64,000 bases of DNA, taken from contig JASDDO010000028.1 in the NCBI GenBank assembly GCA_030015575.1, forward strand, positions 24,655,154-24,719,153, written 5' to 3'. Both the position numbers and the translations under genes were made by a program. The notes under the pieces are model-generated. The model ran no database searches. It was given only the letters and a program-made list of their open reading frames with translations, and was not told the origin of the DNA. The DNA is from Agapanthus africanus. Taxonomy: Eukaryota > Streptophyta > Magnoliopsida > Asparagales > Amaryllidaceae. Numbering within the stretch: the first letter of the stretch is position 1; the number at the start of each line of letters is the position of its first letter. Below are positions 1 to 10,916 of the stretch, piece after piece.

Positions 1-500
1 TTAGTTTAAGGACGTTTCGGTCCCTTATCGCTATTTTGGAGGCGAAGTTGTAGTTTGAGCACATTTCGGTCTGTAGATCACCATTTTTGAGGTGAGTTTT
101 TAGTTTAAGAACGTTACAGTCCGTTGTTGACGTTTTGGAGGTAACATTTAGTTTGAGGACATTTCGGTTTTTAGATCACCATTTTTGAGGTGAGGTTTTA
201 GTTTAAGAACGTTACGGTCCGTTGTCGCCATTTTGGAGGCAACGTTTAGTTTGAGAACATTTCGGTCTGTAGATCACCATTTTTGAGGTGAGATTTTAGT
301 TTAAGGACGTTACGGGCCGTTGTCGCCATTTTGGAGGCAACGTTTAGTTTGAGGACATTTCGGTCTGTAGATCACCATTTTTGAGGTGAGGTTTTAGTTT
401 AAGGACGTTACGCTCCGTTGTCGCCATTTTAGAGGCAACATTTAGTTTGAGGACATTTCGGTCTGTAGATCACCATTTTTGAGATGAGGTTTGGTTTATG
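1..500. repeat. 98-bp tandem repeat array inside the OG LTR
   Basis: The string ACATTTCGGT recurs near 61, 159, 257, 355 and 453, giving a strict 98-bp period and at least five copies. Each unit is two related halves of about 49 bp, each starting TTTAGTTT(A/G)AGGAC. Each half contains a small inverted repeat, for example CACCATTTTTGAGGTG. The array runs off the left edge. On the opposite strand it corresponds to the GGAC-N6-GTCC-TTAAACT repeats near 37385-37500 and 49735-49965. Confidence 0.9.
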
Positions 501-1049
501 GTGTGCACGTCAGCTTGGGAAGTGCACCCAAAAGCAGTTAGTTGTTGGGACCCACCACCTCTCTGAAGACGTTGAGGAATTACAACGACATGTATCAGAG
601 GTGTAGAGAGATATACCCTCGAACTAATTCCTGTATTTGAGGGAAAAGATCATGGTGGATCATCGAAGAATCATTAGCCATTTTTGGAGACTAAGATAAA
701 CTTAGGAGACGTAGGATGAATATCATTTTGGATATCATCAGTTGAAAGATCATTAGTCATGTTTGGGACTAAGATCAGTTTGGGAAGTAGTGAACACATG
801 GGCTCGGTTGATCTGAATTAGGGACCTAGCCAACTTGGGCTTGGTCCACTCACTTTTCTTTTTATTTGAAAGAAGTGCTAAGCACTTGTTTGGGCTCAGT
901 CCCTATTTTTATGTAAAAAGTGCTGAGCACTTATGTAGGTTCTGACGCTCACACATAGCCATGTGGGGTTTTCAGTCATGGGAATTGCCCAATAAGTGTT
1001 AAACACTTTACCCTTTTTTGTCTCTTTATGGAATATTGAGCACTCTTTA

Positions 1050-1390
1050 TGGCGCCCACGTGCGAAGCACATGAGGCGCTAGGCGCTAGGTGCTGCCTAG
1101 TCAGTACCAAGCACTCATCCATTCTGTGGCGCCCACGTGAGAGGCATATGAGGCGCTGGGCGTAGCTCATTGAGTGCTAAGCACTTTTATTCTATGGCAT
1201 CCACGTGAGGGGCATGTGAGACGTTAGGCGTTGAGCGCCTCTTACTGAGTGCCAAGCACTCTTTATTTCTGAGGCGTCCACGTGAAGGGCACGTAGGACG
1301 CTGGGCGCCGTTTATTGAGGGCTAGGAACTTTTTATTTTGTGGCGCCCATGTGAGAGTCACGTGGGGCACTGGGCGGTGATTTTTTCTTG
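1050..1390 (-). promoter_or_regulatory. Array of paired CACGTG (G-box) blocks in the OG LTR
   Basis: About five blocks of the form GGCGCCCACGTG-spacer-CACGTGAGGCGCT lie in tandem, some with one arm decayed to CATGTG or CACATG. Each block is itself an inverted repeat. A second cluster of the same kind lies at 2290-2640. CACGTG is the core bound by plant bHLH and bZIP factors. Actual binding here is inference. Confidence 0.55.
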
Positions 1391-1726
1391 TATATTTTGT
1401 TTTGATAAATTCAATTTCCTGGTTCTTTTCTGAATCTTTGATCTCTAAAAGCAAGTTTGTCCCGATGAGAATTAAATTCTCAACTTGTGGGAGACTTGTC
1501 TTGTGGATCTCAGATCTAGAGAAAGAACTAAGTTCTTCTTTAAAAAATAGGGTTAAACCCTTCAATAGGTAAACGAGACGCTTTGATCTCTCTTCTTTTT
1601 ATTTACCTAGAGTTTTTTTTCTCAGAAGGGAGATCTTCTTCTTCTTCTTTTTTTTTGAAGCTTTCTGCTTTGTTTTTTTAAGCTTATGGGGGGTTTCTCT
1701 CTTTTTAGATTTAACCTCCTTGCTCC

Positions 1727-1734
1727 TATTTATA
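1727..1734 (-). promoter_or_regulatory. TATA box of the OG LTR (minus strand)
   Basis: TATAAATA on the minus strand occupies the position equivalent to the TATATAAA boxes in the other OG LTR copies (15585-15592, 36187-36194, 48563-48570). It would drive minus-strand transcription of this LTR. Confidence 0.5.
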
Positions 1735-2757
1735 GGAGAAGAGAAAAAATCAATTTGTTGAGAAAATCTCTCATTGAGAGATCATGATTGATTCTATGAT
1801 CTTTTAGATCAATCGGTGAATTTTATTCACTGTTGTATTTTTAATCCAAAGGCTCTCTGTTTAACAGAGAAGATTTCTTGATTGTTTAATAAGATTAGGA
1901 AATATTTTCCTATCATATGAAAATTGTGTTAGTTTAACAAAATTAGAATTTTATTCTATCATATCTTTTTAGTTTGACAAGATTAGAAATATTTTCTTAA
2001 GATAAAATTATATGAATATCTTGTTAGTTTAACAAGATCAGGAAGATATTTTCCTAATATAGAATTTTATTTTATCAAGATTTGGAAGATATTTTCTTAT
2101 AGAATTTTATTCTGTCAAGTGATGATTTTTAATTACCATTGGATGTTTAATCCAAGGGTTCTTTGTTTTACAGAGAGCAATCTTTCTTATTTAGAAAGAT
2201 TGAGTGATAGAATTTTATTCTATGATTGGATTTTTTATCCAACCGTTCTATTTAACAGGGAGTATTGCAGAATTTTAATTCTACCTGAGCGCCGGCGCTC
2301 ACGTGTTGTGCACGTGAGACGCTACTTAAGGTTTTAATTCTTATAATGGGTATTTATGTGCTTTGCACATTAGCGCCCGCGTGAGAAGCACATGCGGCGC
2401 TATCTAAGAGTTTTAACTCTTAAGAACTCTATGTGCTCTGCACATTGGCGTCTGCGTGAGGAGCACGTGCGGCGCCATTTAACTCTTATTTAGTAGATTC
2501 TTTTGTGCTTTGCATATTGGTGCCCGCGTGAGGAGCACGTACGGCGCCATCTAAGAGTTTAACTCTTATTTAATAGATTCCTTTTTGTGATTTGCACATT
2601 GGCGTCCGCGTGAGGAGCACGTGAGGCGCCATCATAGATTTAATTCTATCCGAGGCGGTACCTACATGCTTTGTATGTGGAGCTTTCCCTTTATTTTTAT
2701 TTTATTATATGATTTTTATAAGGGAGCAAGTTTTGAGCCAAAATTTTGGCGGGAACA

Positions 2758-3663
2758 TAGATGTTAAGCTCAATTGTCATCTTCTCAAAGAACAGGTTCA
2801 TTGAACCGTTACGACGATTGATTATCGCGTTTGAAGTTGCTAGGAAAGGTCGACCTAGAATCACCGGAATTTGGTTCCGTGGGTTTGCTACAGGCTGTGT
2901 ATCTATGACTATAAAGTCCACATGGAATATAAATTCCCCGATTTTGATTACCACGTCCTCTAGCTCACCCCGAGGTTGGGTGAAAGATCGATCGGCCATC
3001 TGGAGTGTGCAATGCACAAGTTTCAACTCTCCTATACCTGATTGCTCATAAACAGAATATAGAAGCAAGTTAACACTAGCACCTAAATCGAGTAGAGCAC
3101 GATTGATATTTTTACCCCCAATAGTTATAGATATTGTAGTACAACCGGGGTCCTTACGTTTTGTGGGCACCAATTGGGTAAGAGAATTGCTTATATTACT
3201 CGCTAAGAAAACTTTTTTAGGCACTTGAATTTTTCTTTTCCGAGTGCACAAGTCCTTTAAAATTTTCGCATAGAAAGGAACTTGTTTGATAGCATTTAGG
3301 AGAGGAATATTTATGTTAACTTGTTTAAAAATTTTCACAATATTCTCCATTTGGAGACTTGGTCTGTTGGCCCTCAACCTGTGTGGAAAAGGAGCTTTAT
3401 CAATAAAGCTTGGGTCCAACTTTTGAGGAGAAGTTTGTGGGGGATGGAATGGATCCCAAAATTGGATTTGGGATGGTCATAGCTGGTAATTCCTTCAAGG
3501 TAATGGGCTGAGGGTTCGAGCCCAGTGGAAAATAGAGAATAGGCTCGGAAGAAGATGTTGGATTAGACGAAGTAGGAGCAGAACTAGTAGCTGGGGTTTC
3601 ATTAATGTCATCAACTTCAACTTGTTCACCAACATTATTATTCAGCACTCTTCCCGATCTCAA
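2758..3663 (-). pseudogene. Athila-like gag-protease junction and aspartic protease fragment
   Basis: This encodes a retropepsin-type protease that would process the element's Gag-Pol polyprotein in cytoplasmic particles. Reading right to left, the frame at 3663-3400 starts with an RSGRVL motif followed by a Ser/Pro/Thr-rich linker. A second, shifted frame (3419-2758) carries the conserved block before the protease and then the active-site region LLDLGASVNLL, and ends with the family motif VILGRPFLAT. The active-site triplet reads D-L-G where many families have D-T/S-G. D-L-G is usual for Athila as far as I recall. At least one frameshift lies near 3410, and the frame is cut by the OG LTR insertion at 2757. 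It is not functional. Confidence 0.8.
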
Positions 3664-3807
3664 CGTAGTTACGGCACTCGCATTATGATTTTGAAGGATG
3701 AGATTCGCGCTTTGTGAGTGGCCGGGATTTGGTAGAAGTTGAGATGGAAGTCTTCTGTCACGCCCCGCTTCCCGGTATACGGCAAAGGGGACGCGACTAG
3801 TCTGCTA

Positions 3808-3831
3808 CGTATTTACTCAGAAGCAAATACG
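3808..3831 (-). repeat. Inverted repeat near the LTR 3' end (copy A)
   Basis: CGTATTTACT is followed by a short loop and then GCAAATACG. The same position in copy B has CGTATTTACT/AGTAAATACG, and in TK2 CGTATGTAC/GTACATACG. A second small palindrome, ACGCTAAGCGT, follows. Confidence 0.6.
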
Positions 3832-4012
3832 CTAAGCGTATTTAAGCAATATAAAAGTAAGCACAAGAGACAAGAGATATAAACTGAACAGCAATTTTAT
3901 TTATTAACATTCTTTTGTACATTGCATGAAAAGTAAATACAACTGAATAAAAAACAATGCCTAAACAATGGCATAACAGAAATGAAAGTACTGAATGGAA
4001 AGTGTACAATGA

Positions 4013-4096
4013 CTAGAGCTCGGGGTCTTCACTGAACTGGTCCAAGTCTTCAGCAGGGGGCTCGATCTCTGACGGGTCTAAATCACCTGACGACAT
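4013..4096 (-). CDS. Acidic micro-ORF in the Tekay-type LTR (copy A), 27 aa, hypothetical
   Basis: This is an ATG-initiated frame of 27 codons plus TAG, with an in-frame TGA immediately before the ATG. Ten of the 27 residues are Asp or Glu. The core reads E-I-E-P-x-x-E-D-L-D-Q-F and the end E-D-P-E-L. Copy B and TK2 carry frames of exactly the same length with the same core, and TK1 carries a shifted relative. The frame lies between the long AT-rich LTR body and the polyadenylation region. I know no family for it. Most differences between copies are nonsynonymous, so selection on a peptide is not shown, and a conserved RNA or DNA element is an equally good reading. Confidence 0.35.
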   Translation of the reverse strand: MSSGDLDPSEIEPPAEDLDQFSEDPEL

Positions 4097-6072
4097 TCAA
4101 AGAAGAAATAAATAGAATTTCATCAGCGAACAGGTCGCTCGGTAAGTCCCAAAGATAAGAGGAGAAATAGAATAGACCGAGAGTAAGAGAGAGAGAGAGA
4201 GTAGCTTTTACAGTTGTATTATATTGTTATATTGTTGTATTTAGTGTTAACGCTTTTGTTTGTAGCTTGGTACAGAAGGATACCAGTGTATACGAGAGGA
4301 GTCTCACTTGTCCCGGAGACTAAGGTATCAGGAACTCAAGGAACTGTTTATGCCACGGTACAACAGCAATTGGATTCATGTTAGTTGTCTTAATCTTACC
4401 GTCTCATGCCATTTTTAACACCTTCCGTACCAATCTACCCCTTAAACCAGCGATATATTGTTTGTATTGTTTTTCTTGTAAATTGTATTGGTTGTATAAC
4501 TGATTGACTGACCGAAACCATGATATCAGTAAACGGATGTAACCGTAGAATCATGTAAGTGGAATAACTGGAGAACCATGTAAATGGAATGTATATCCAT
4601 GGTTCGGTTCAGTCAAACCGTATAGATTGATAATTGGATTCATGGATTCATGTGTTCATATTGAATTGGAATATTGTAGATTGTAGGTTGTACTTGAATC
4701 ATATTCAAGTCAGATATAATCAGACTCAAATCCGAGTCAGACAATTAGAAATGTAAATCGAAGTCTTGATTATTTCTTAAACCTATATTTACTAGGGTTC
4801 TTAGGGTAATTTATAAAACTTGAGGGAGTTTTATATTAAAATACTTTTATATACTTTTCAAAATACACCCCAAGTATTTATTATTCGTCTTTAGAGTTAT
4901 AATGAATGTGAATTTTATATGGCGATATTTCTAATGAAAATATCCTAATTTCATAATAAATGGTATTTATTTGTAATATTGATTATATGGAATTCATGGT
5001 ATTTTAATGTAAAATTGATTCTTGTGATTTTTGAAAAGGGTTGGAATATTTACATCATAACAAAATAGATATTTTAATGATAGATATACATATATTTATA
5101 CAAAAATAATTTTAATATATATTTTATATTCTAAAAATCTCATTTTCTCAAGATGTCATATTTTAAATCTTTCGATACCGAATGCTCCTTGCGGAGGTCT
5201 GAATCTCGCACTACTAAGACCGAGGATGTGCGATAAACCGCACCATCCCGAACGGGTTCCCAAAAATGGGTTGTAGCGGCACTTTGCAAAGATTCTAAAA
5301 GACTAAATCGTTTAGAAAATGGTTTTATGATGTAAATGGTATTTATTTGTAAAGATGTCAATTTTCCGTATTCTATATTTTAGGATCTCCTAAGTCAATT
5401 AGACTATTCCTAACTGGTCCAAACGACAAATTGTGAGATGTCTCAAATCGCCTCTTCACCGCCAATTGTGGCCAGGTAAGTACAAGTGAAGAAAGGAGGG
5501 ATCCGCTCACGAATCACCGTGAGACGGGCCTTTTAAAGTTACCTTTCTCACTTGCCTAGTCTAGACACCACAAAGTCAGGTTTAGATAAACGACTGATGT
5601 TCACAACTTATCGTATTTTTCCTAATAAGTGGTATTTATGTATCAACACTAAATCCTTTATAAATGGTTTTATTTAGTATAAGGTATTTAAGTGAAAATG
5701 TTCGTTTTCCCGTATTCTGAGTTTTCGATGGTATCGTGTTAGGTTGTATGTAAGTGTGTGAGGAGGTAGGTCGTTACCTCGTGATTTACTTTAAATGTAT
5801 AGCAAGTTTGATGGAGTTAAATGAAGGATTGAAACGATGTGGTATTTAAGTGAAAAAATACGATAAATTGAAGTAGCTATCATTTCATGTGATGAAACTT
5901 GATCAAATTGTTTGATTAGTATTTAATAATCAACATGAAGAAGTTTAAGTATAATTGTATTAGTGAGAAGTGGAATTTTATAGAAAACCGAATCGAAAAT
6001 CGGATTTGTTCCGATTCCGTCGGGTTTTGTAATTTCGTATTTTTAGAATAGGAAAGAGGGATAGAAAAATGG

Positions 6073-6078
6073 ACTTAC
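6073..6078 (-). other. GTAAGT splice-donor-like site in LTR copy A
   Basis: The minus strand reads AAACCC|GTAAGTCC. The same CCC/CAC|GTAAGT(C/T)C context is present in copy B (26289-26294), TK1 (19103-19108) and TK2 (58379-58384), each about 190-215 bp downstream of a TATA-like box. GTAAGT is the optimal plant U1 donor. Its use is inferred. Confidence 0.4.
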
Positions 6079-6289
6079 GGGTTTTAGATTACACAAGAGA
6101 GCGAGAGGGAACTAGAGGGATCGTCGATGTGTTGCGTCGTCGCCGGTAGTTCCTAAAATGATCGCCAGAAGTTCCGCCGAGAATTCATCGGAGCTTTGCC
6201 TCGAGCTTGTTTTCAAAGTACACGATTCTTGGAAATTTTTGAGAGAGTGGGCTCAGGATTTTGGGGTGAGAGGGTAGAGGGTAGGGGTG

Positions 6290-6297
6290 TATTAATA
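6290..6297 (-). promoter_or_regulatory. TATA-like box of LTR copy A
   Basis: TATTAATA on the minus strand is the aligned counterpart of TATAAATA in the other three Tekay-type LTRs. A telomere-like stretch (CTAGGGTTAGGGTAG on the plus strand, 6305-6319) lies immediately upstream in transcriptional order. Confidence 0.45.
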
Positions 6298-6690
6298 GGG
6301 TAGGCTAGGGTTAGGGTAGATGAAGGGTTTTTAAATAAAAAAAATGGTAAAAATGTAGGAAATTCATTAAAAATTATAGTAAATGGGGTATATTTAACTC
6401 TCTAGAACCGATCCATTTATTTGGAGTGTGCAGGGGAGTTTAGAATGCCAAGAGACACATTTCATCAGTTGACGACTCGCCGGAATCGGCAACTCCGGCC
6501 GACGGCGGCGGGCCGAGTCGGCCGGTCCGCCGGCCGAGCTGAACGATCCAGGCCGAGTTCGACGGTCGAGAGGTGGAGGGTCTCATGAGGGAGGCACTGG
6601 TGCTTTTAGTTTCTCAGGCTCAGTTTAAGTTTTGGGAGTTATTGTGTGTAGACTGTTGGGCTTCCAAAGAATTTAAAACAAAATGATATT

Positions 6691-6776
6691 AAAAATAATG
6701 TGGGGCATGGGATTTGAACTCTGGTGGCTTGGTTCAGCAATGCAATGTATTACCAATGAGCTATAAGCTCCTTTAT
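6691..6776 (-). ncRNA. tRNA-like module with pol III box matches (LTR copy A)
   Basis: On the minus strand the order is A-box-like TAGCTCATTGG (rc of 6753-6763), B-box-like AGTTCAAATCC (rc of 6710-6720), then a T5 run (6695-6691). This matches the module at 57725-57805 in position (about 113 bp into the LTR) and in content. It does not fold as a complete cloverleaf, so it is tRNA-derived or SINE-like and not a tRNA gene. Confidence 0.45.
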
Positions 6777-7160
6777 GTAATTAAATTGCTAATTAATTAC
6801 TTAAGTCTTGTGCTCAGGCAATAATACCCCTTTATGGATTTTTGAATTTTTTTTTTGTAAAAACTTGTATAGGAAATTTAGGGTTGTTACATCTCCCTTT
6901 CTCTCTCTCACTCATCGCGGCATTTAACAGTACAGGTTGTGCTTCTATCGATTTAATGCTTTCTCCGTGGGAAGCCGTGTGTTGCACTAACATTGGATAG
7001 AAGACGTTAAATTAGTTATCATTTGTGTAGATTGTTTAATGAACATTTCTAAGTTACGTTTGAATGCAGAGGTTTTATCGATACCGGCCGTTGGGAAAGA
7101 ATTATTATAAGGTGCAAAGTTGTTGGCCGGATTTTGAAAAGACTGCGGTTGAAAGGGATG

Positions 7161-8275
7161 CTAACTTTTTTTTGGTGGCTGCTGTTGCTGTGGTGGAGGC
7201 CTTTGATAGTTATTTTGGTTCGGGAACGGATTTTGAGTTTGAGTTTGGTTTTGGTTCCAAGAAAAATTAGGGCGATTCTTCCACCCCTGATTGTATGTGG
7301 AAGAATAAGGATCGTTTCTAGGTCGTTGCTGAAAAGCAGTATTAGTTTGTTCTTGACCTTGAAACGGGGGATTCAAAGGACATTCTTCCGTTAAATGTGA
7401 TGGGTCAGAACAGCATCCACACACGGTTTTGGGTAGTGTAACTTGGTTTAGGGAGGCTGATGAGAATTTGTTTTCTATAGCTTCGAGTTTCTTTTATATC
7501 GCGGCCATTTCGGTTTTCACTGCGATGGAAATATCGAGCTGATGGATACCTGCCCTAGATTAAAATGATGTTGGTCTAACGCTTTCCCACCGTAATATTT
7601 GTTCGGCGAGATCTTCCAGGAATTGCCAAGGTTCGCCATCATCTTTAGACATGAAATGACATTTACAAACGGTTTCAAGTATTTGTTTCGTGGCTGGATT
7701 AATACCCTCATATATAATTCGGCAAAATTATCATCTATCGATTCCGTGATGAGGGCATTGGACAAGAAGGTCTTTAAACCGTTCAAAACATTTCCAAAAT
7801 GGTTCGTTGGGAAGTTGGGTAAACTGGTTAATCTCGCTTCGAACATGGGCGGTTTTGTGCTTGGGATAAAATTTCTTAAGGAATGCTATAACGAATTCAT
7901 CACATTTGGCGATAGAATGTGTGATAGTGCTATAAAGCCATTTTTCTGCTAGGTCGCATAAGGTAAAAGGGAGAAGACGTAATCGTATAGCATCCCCTAA
8001 AAGTTGGGTTGTGCTCATCATTGCACATACGTTTTCGAATTTGGTTATAAAATTGTATGCGTTTTCGGATTCAAGCCCGTGAAATTTGGGCAACAAGTTG
8101 ATGAAGTGGGGTTTAATTTCGAAATTATCCCCATTAGCCAGTGGAAGAGAAAGACAAGTAGGAAGGGGTCCATGTATGGGGTAGTATCTTTCTTAGAGAG
8201 ACATGCGCGGTGGATTCTGCGCACCTACGGGTGGTGGCAGGGTGGTATCGTGAAATCCCGATGGAGATCCGTCCA
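7161..8275 (-). pseudogene. Athila-like gag, frameshifted
   Basis: Gag forms the particle shell that packages element RNA in the cytoplasm. Reading on the minus strand, a likely start ATG near 8275 opens an N-terminal region containing the N-x-F-E-I-K-P motif typical of this lineage. The retrotransposon gag core follows at about 8096-7731 (LLPFTLCDLAEKWLYS, then FLKKFYPKHKT). A CCHC-like knuckle (CGCCSDPSHLTEEC) lies near 7420, followed by a Gln/Asn/Pro-rich tail to 7161. At least two frameshifts separate these pieces, and a stop interrupts the N-terminal part near 8200. The solo LTR at 3756-6891 then separates gag from the protease. Confidence 0.8.
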
Positions 8276-8459
8276 TTTCGGAAGATGTAGTGGGTGGAGG
8301 GGAAATAGAAAATGAAGAAGTACCGACTTCGGAGTCGATAGAAAAAACGCGGACAAGACGGGCACTAGAATCCTATGTCCAGCCGATCATGCACTAAGCG
8401 GGTTTAGCGTACGTGGCAGCGTGTGATATGTGAGAACTCTTTTATGAAGGTTTGTTTTG

Positions 8460-8960
8460 AAAAAGAGTCGGACTTGAGGCTTGACTCAACAAATCACAAA
8501 ATGCACAATCAATCCCTAGAACTAGGGTCACCTAAGTCAAGTCACTAGATCGCTCCTAGACTTCCAAAGGACAAGTCGCAGGATCAATCCTCTACCACCT
8601 CTTTATCACTCTTGTGGCCAGGTAAGTGCTAGGTAAGTAGAAGGTATCCGCTATACGAATCACCGAAATAGCAGGCCTAATTAAATAACCACTTTCCTCG
8701 GTCACACTTGCGTAGACACCACAAGAGAAATACAGATAAGCGATAGATTACCCACGACCTTCCTCTGTCCTAATTGAGCGTGACGGTCCTTAGAGGCTTG
8801 GTCTATATATTTTTTTAATTAATGTAGGGTGAAAATATGGTCGTTTTGTGATTTGTGAGGCCTAGGAAGGGTAATGAAATCCCCATTTAATCTGGATTTG
8901 GGTTATTTCCCCTTAATTTCCGGTTTAGATATGTACAAACAAACCGATATCAAAACACAC
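8460..8960. repeat. Segment in the Athila leader that resembles the Tekay-type LTR
   Basis: The block GTGGCCAGGTAAGT...GACACCACAA and its flanks match, in the same order, LTR copy A at about 5390-5620 and, inverted, TK2 at 59034-59170. No sharp ends or target duplication are visible. It could be a decayed fragment of a Tekay LTR or a module exchanged between lineages. The rest of the leader, 8276-9365, shows nothing else I recognise. Confidence 0.45.
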
Positions 8961-9365
8961 AAAAAGATTTTTGAGCGGTGCTTTTTGCAAAGAATCCTGC
9001 AGGAAAAATCAGATTATTTGATCTTAGAGGAGAGATAAAGAGATTAGGAAATTACCTGAAGATTTTTGCACCGCAATTCTTCCAACGCGCCGCGGTTCCA
9101 CCGCCAAATTCTTGTTCCCGCTGCGGTTCCGCCGTAAGGTGGTAGGATCGGTTGCCAAATTTTCTTCAGTGCTCCCCTCTGCTCCTCTGGGATATGTTGA
9201 AAGTCTCTGAATCTCTGTTTCCATGCTCCAGTTACTGTAGATTCTCTTGCAAAACTCGCACAATAATTGTTAAATACACAAGATACGGTTTTGGATCTCG
9301 TTTATAATATGTTTGCTGGATTTTATAAGAAATCAACCCGAATAACAATAAAAAATTTACAGCCG

Positions 9366-9385
9366 TTTCCCCGGCAACGACGCCA
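9366..9385 (-). other. Primer-binding site of the Athila-like element
   Basis: The minus strand reads TGGCGTCGTTGCCGGGG, one base from the common plant Ty3/gypsy PBS TGGCGCCGTTGCCGGGG. It lies six bases inside the LTR end at 9392. It marks the start of the internal region and fixes the element's orientation. Confidence 0.8.
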
Positions 9386-9391
9386 TTTAGT

Positions 9392-10781
9392 TGATCTGCT
9401 AAAAAGTGTGTTCGTAAATACCGCAATCAAGACGGTGTCGCTAGTAGCTAGCCGCGATGAGTACGGGTCGTCCGCAGGGAAACGTGAACCTTTTTCTTAC
9501 TTTAGACGAGTTGATTGAAAGAAGAGTGATTGTTTGTCGTTACGGATATAATACGGATATAAGATTTATAAAGAAAAGGCTTCATAGGACTTAGTAGTAA
9601 TGGATGACTAATTAAAAATGACTCATTTTATTTTTTAATAGTTTAAACTAGATCGATAGTGATGAATGTAGATTAGGGTTCTTTGGAGGAAACTAGGGAT
9701 TCCCCACTACTAACCCATGTCCTTGCATTGATCTATATTCATGTCTAGCCCTTAACAAAATAAGTGTTAAACCAATCTCAAATCGCGGTCGTGACTAGAA
9801 ATAAATTGGTAGCGCGCCCGATAAGGATGTTAACATTTATTTTGCTAAAGTTTATAAACTTTAAAATGTATAAAAGAGGTTAAGAAATTTTATCATCCAT
9901 TGATCTACCCTATCCTACGAACCCTAGCAAGCTAGGAATTACTCACTCATGGTTTGAGATTTAGAAGAAAAGTTGAAGAATGAAAACATGATTAAGATGC
10001 AGAAAGTAAGTGCAGAAAATAAGTGCGGAAATTAATTGCAAAAAGAATAATAAAAACACTACCTTTATTAATCAACTACTACATACAACTTTTGAAAGTA
10101 GAGTACAAGAACCTTATTTGCTCTAGATCTCTATCTTAGTGGAAGTAGATGACTAGCTGATGATCACTCGGATGCGTGTATTTCTTTGGACCTCTTGATC
10201 TCTTCGATGATAATTTTTAATGTGGAGCTCTTGGTTCCTTATATAGTCATAGAAACTAGAAACCCTAGATTCTATATAATAATATATGTTGTTAAAATCC
10301 TATCCCCAAAATCTCCCATCCTAAGGCTCCAAATATGCCGTGGATCCACCGCAAATACCTAGTTTGGCCGCCCAACCGCCGTAACCTAGTGGAATCATGA
10401 ATTGGGATTTTTTTTGCTCTCTTCTTTTGACATGTGGAGATTCTCTTAATGTCTATATTCTGAGAATAATGATCTGAGTCTCTACCGTTACTAAATCTTA
10501 TGATTTGTTTCCATATTTCGGCAAATTTGATTCCGACATCTTGATTTATTCCGGATCTCTTGGATTCCAGACCTGAGCTAATCTGCACAATATCTCAAAT
10601 CAAAGTGTCAGTAGTATTTGGTATTTTTGAAATATTATCCTAACCATTTTATATGATATTAAATCTTAAGAATATTGATTAGAAATATTTGATATGATAC
10701 GCATATTTTAATTATTAATATTTCATATAAATATTATATGCATGTATCTTCTCCCATTATGTTAATTATAATGTAGAAACA
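9392..10781 (-). mobile_element. 5' LTR of the Athila-like element
   Basis: The left edge (TGATCTGC on the plus strand, ...GCAGATCA on the minus) abuts the primer-binding site. The region shares a block with the solo LTR at 12735-14439, including CAATCAAGACGGTGTCGCT and TAGACGAGT. The outer edge is uncertain: 10781 is the best TG/CA candidate where clearly LTR-like sequence stops. A GC-rich patch near 10330-10400 holds degenerate CCGC/GCGG inverted repeats, as in the solo copy. Confidence 0.6.
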
Positions 10782-10915
10782 TATGATAATAAACTTTTTA
10801 CACTTAAACCCTCATATGTTCTATAATTACAATAAACACCTTTTAGTACTTAACAATAGTGGGGAAAATATTCATTCAAATGTGCAATATTTTAGACTAA
10901 TCACCTCCTACCTGC
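10782..10915 (+). other. Gene-free AT-rich stretch before the TK1 protease, possible intron remnant
   Basis: This lies between the Athila LTR edge and the protease frame. It ends TTTTAG directly before sequence alignable with the TK2 exon that follows an intron-like interval (62225-62309). It may be the 3' part of the same intron. The similarity is too weak to be sure. Confidence 0.3.
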
Positions 10916-10916
10916 A

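Larger units (their letters stand above)
1..2757 (-). mobile_element. Partial LTR of the OG (Ogre/Tat-like) family, minus orientation
   Basis: The right edge reads GGGAACA and ends in CA, so on the minus strand the LTR begins with TG. At this point the Athila-like protease frame to the right is interrupted. The sequence matches, in reverse, the LTRs at 35321-38051 and 47955-50564: a tandem array of GGAC-type repeats, paired CACGTG blocks, a TATA box, then a long run of small palindromes. The left part lies outside the window, so neither a target-site duplication nor solo versus full-length status can be decided. No coding capacity is seen. Confidence 0.8.
3756..6891 (-). mobile_element. Solo LTR of the Tekay-type family (copy A), minus orientation
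   Basis: The interval starts TGTCACGCCCCGC and ends GTTGTTACA, so on the minus strand it runs TGTAAC...GTGACA, like the 5' LTR at 57609-60766. The flanking pentamers are TCTTC (3751-3755) and TCTCC (6892-6896), a target-site duplication with one mismatch. No internal region is attached, so this is a solo LTR of 3136 bp, probably left by LTR-LTR recombination. It interrupts the Athila-like element. Internal landmarks shared with the other copies (tRNA-like module, TATA, donor site, micro-ORF) are listed separately. Confidence 0.92.
2758..10781 (-). mobile_element. Athila-like Ty3/gypsy element, minus strand, interrupted
   Basis: In element order on the minus strand there is an LTR (about 10781 to 9392), a primer-binding site (9385-9366), a leader, gag (about 8275-7161), then the gag-protease link and aspartic protease (3663-2758). 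A solo Tekay-type LTR at 3756-6891 sits between gag and protease, and an OG LTR cuts the element at 2757. RT, RNase H and integrase are not in the window. The protease and the gag C-terminus, with repeated Asn/Pro/Gln around NPYSNTYN-like text, resemble the Athila lineage. The whole element is degenerate. Confidence 0.8.

Noticed and set aside
1..500. CRISPR-like regular repeats
   Set aside because: Units are 98 bp tandem copies without unique spacers, inside a plant LTR.
7064..8315. Plus-strand open frames opposite the Athila gag
   Set aside because: They are shadows of the minus-strand gag. The recognisable gag motifs are all on the minus strand.
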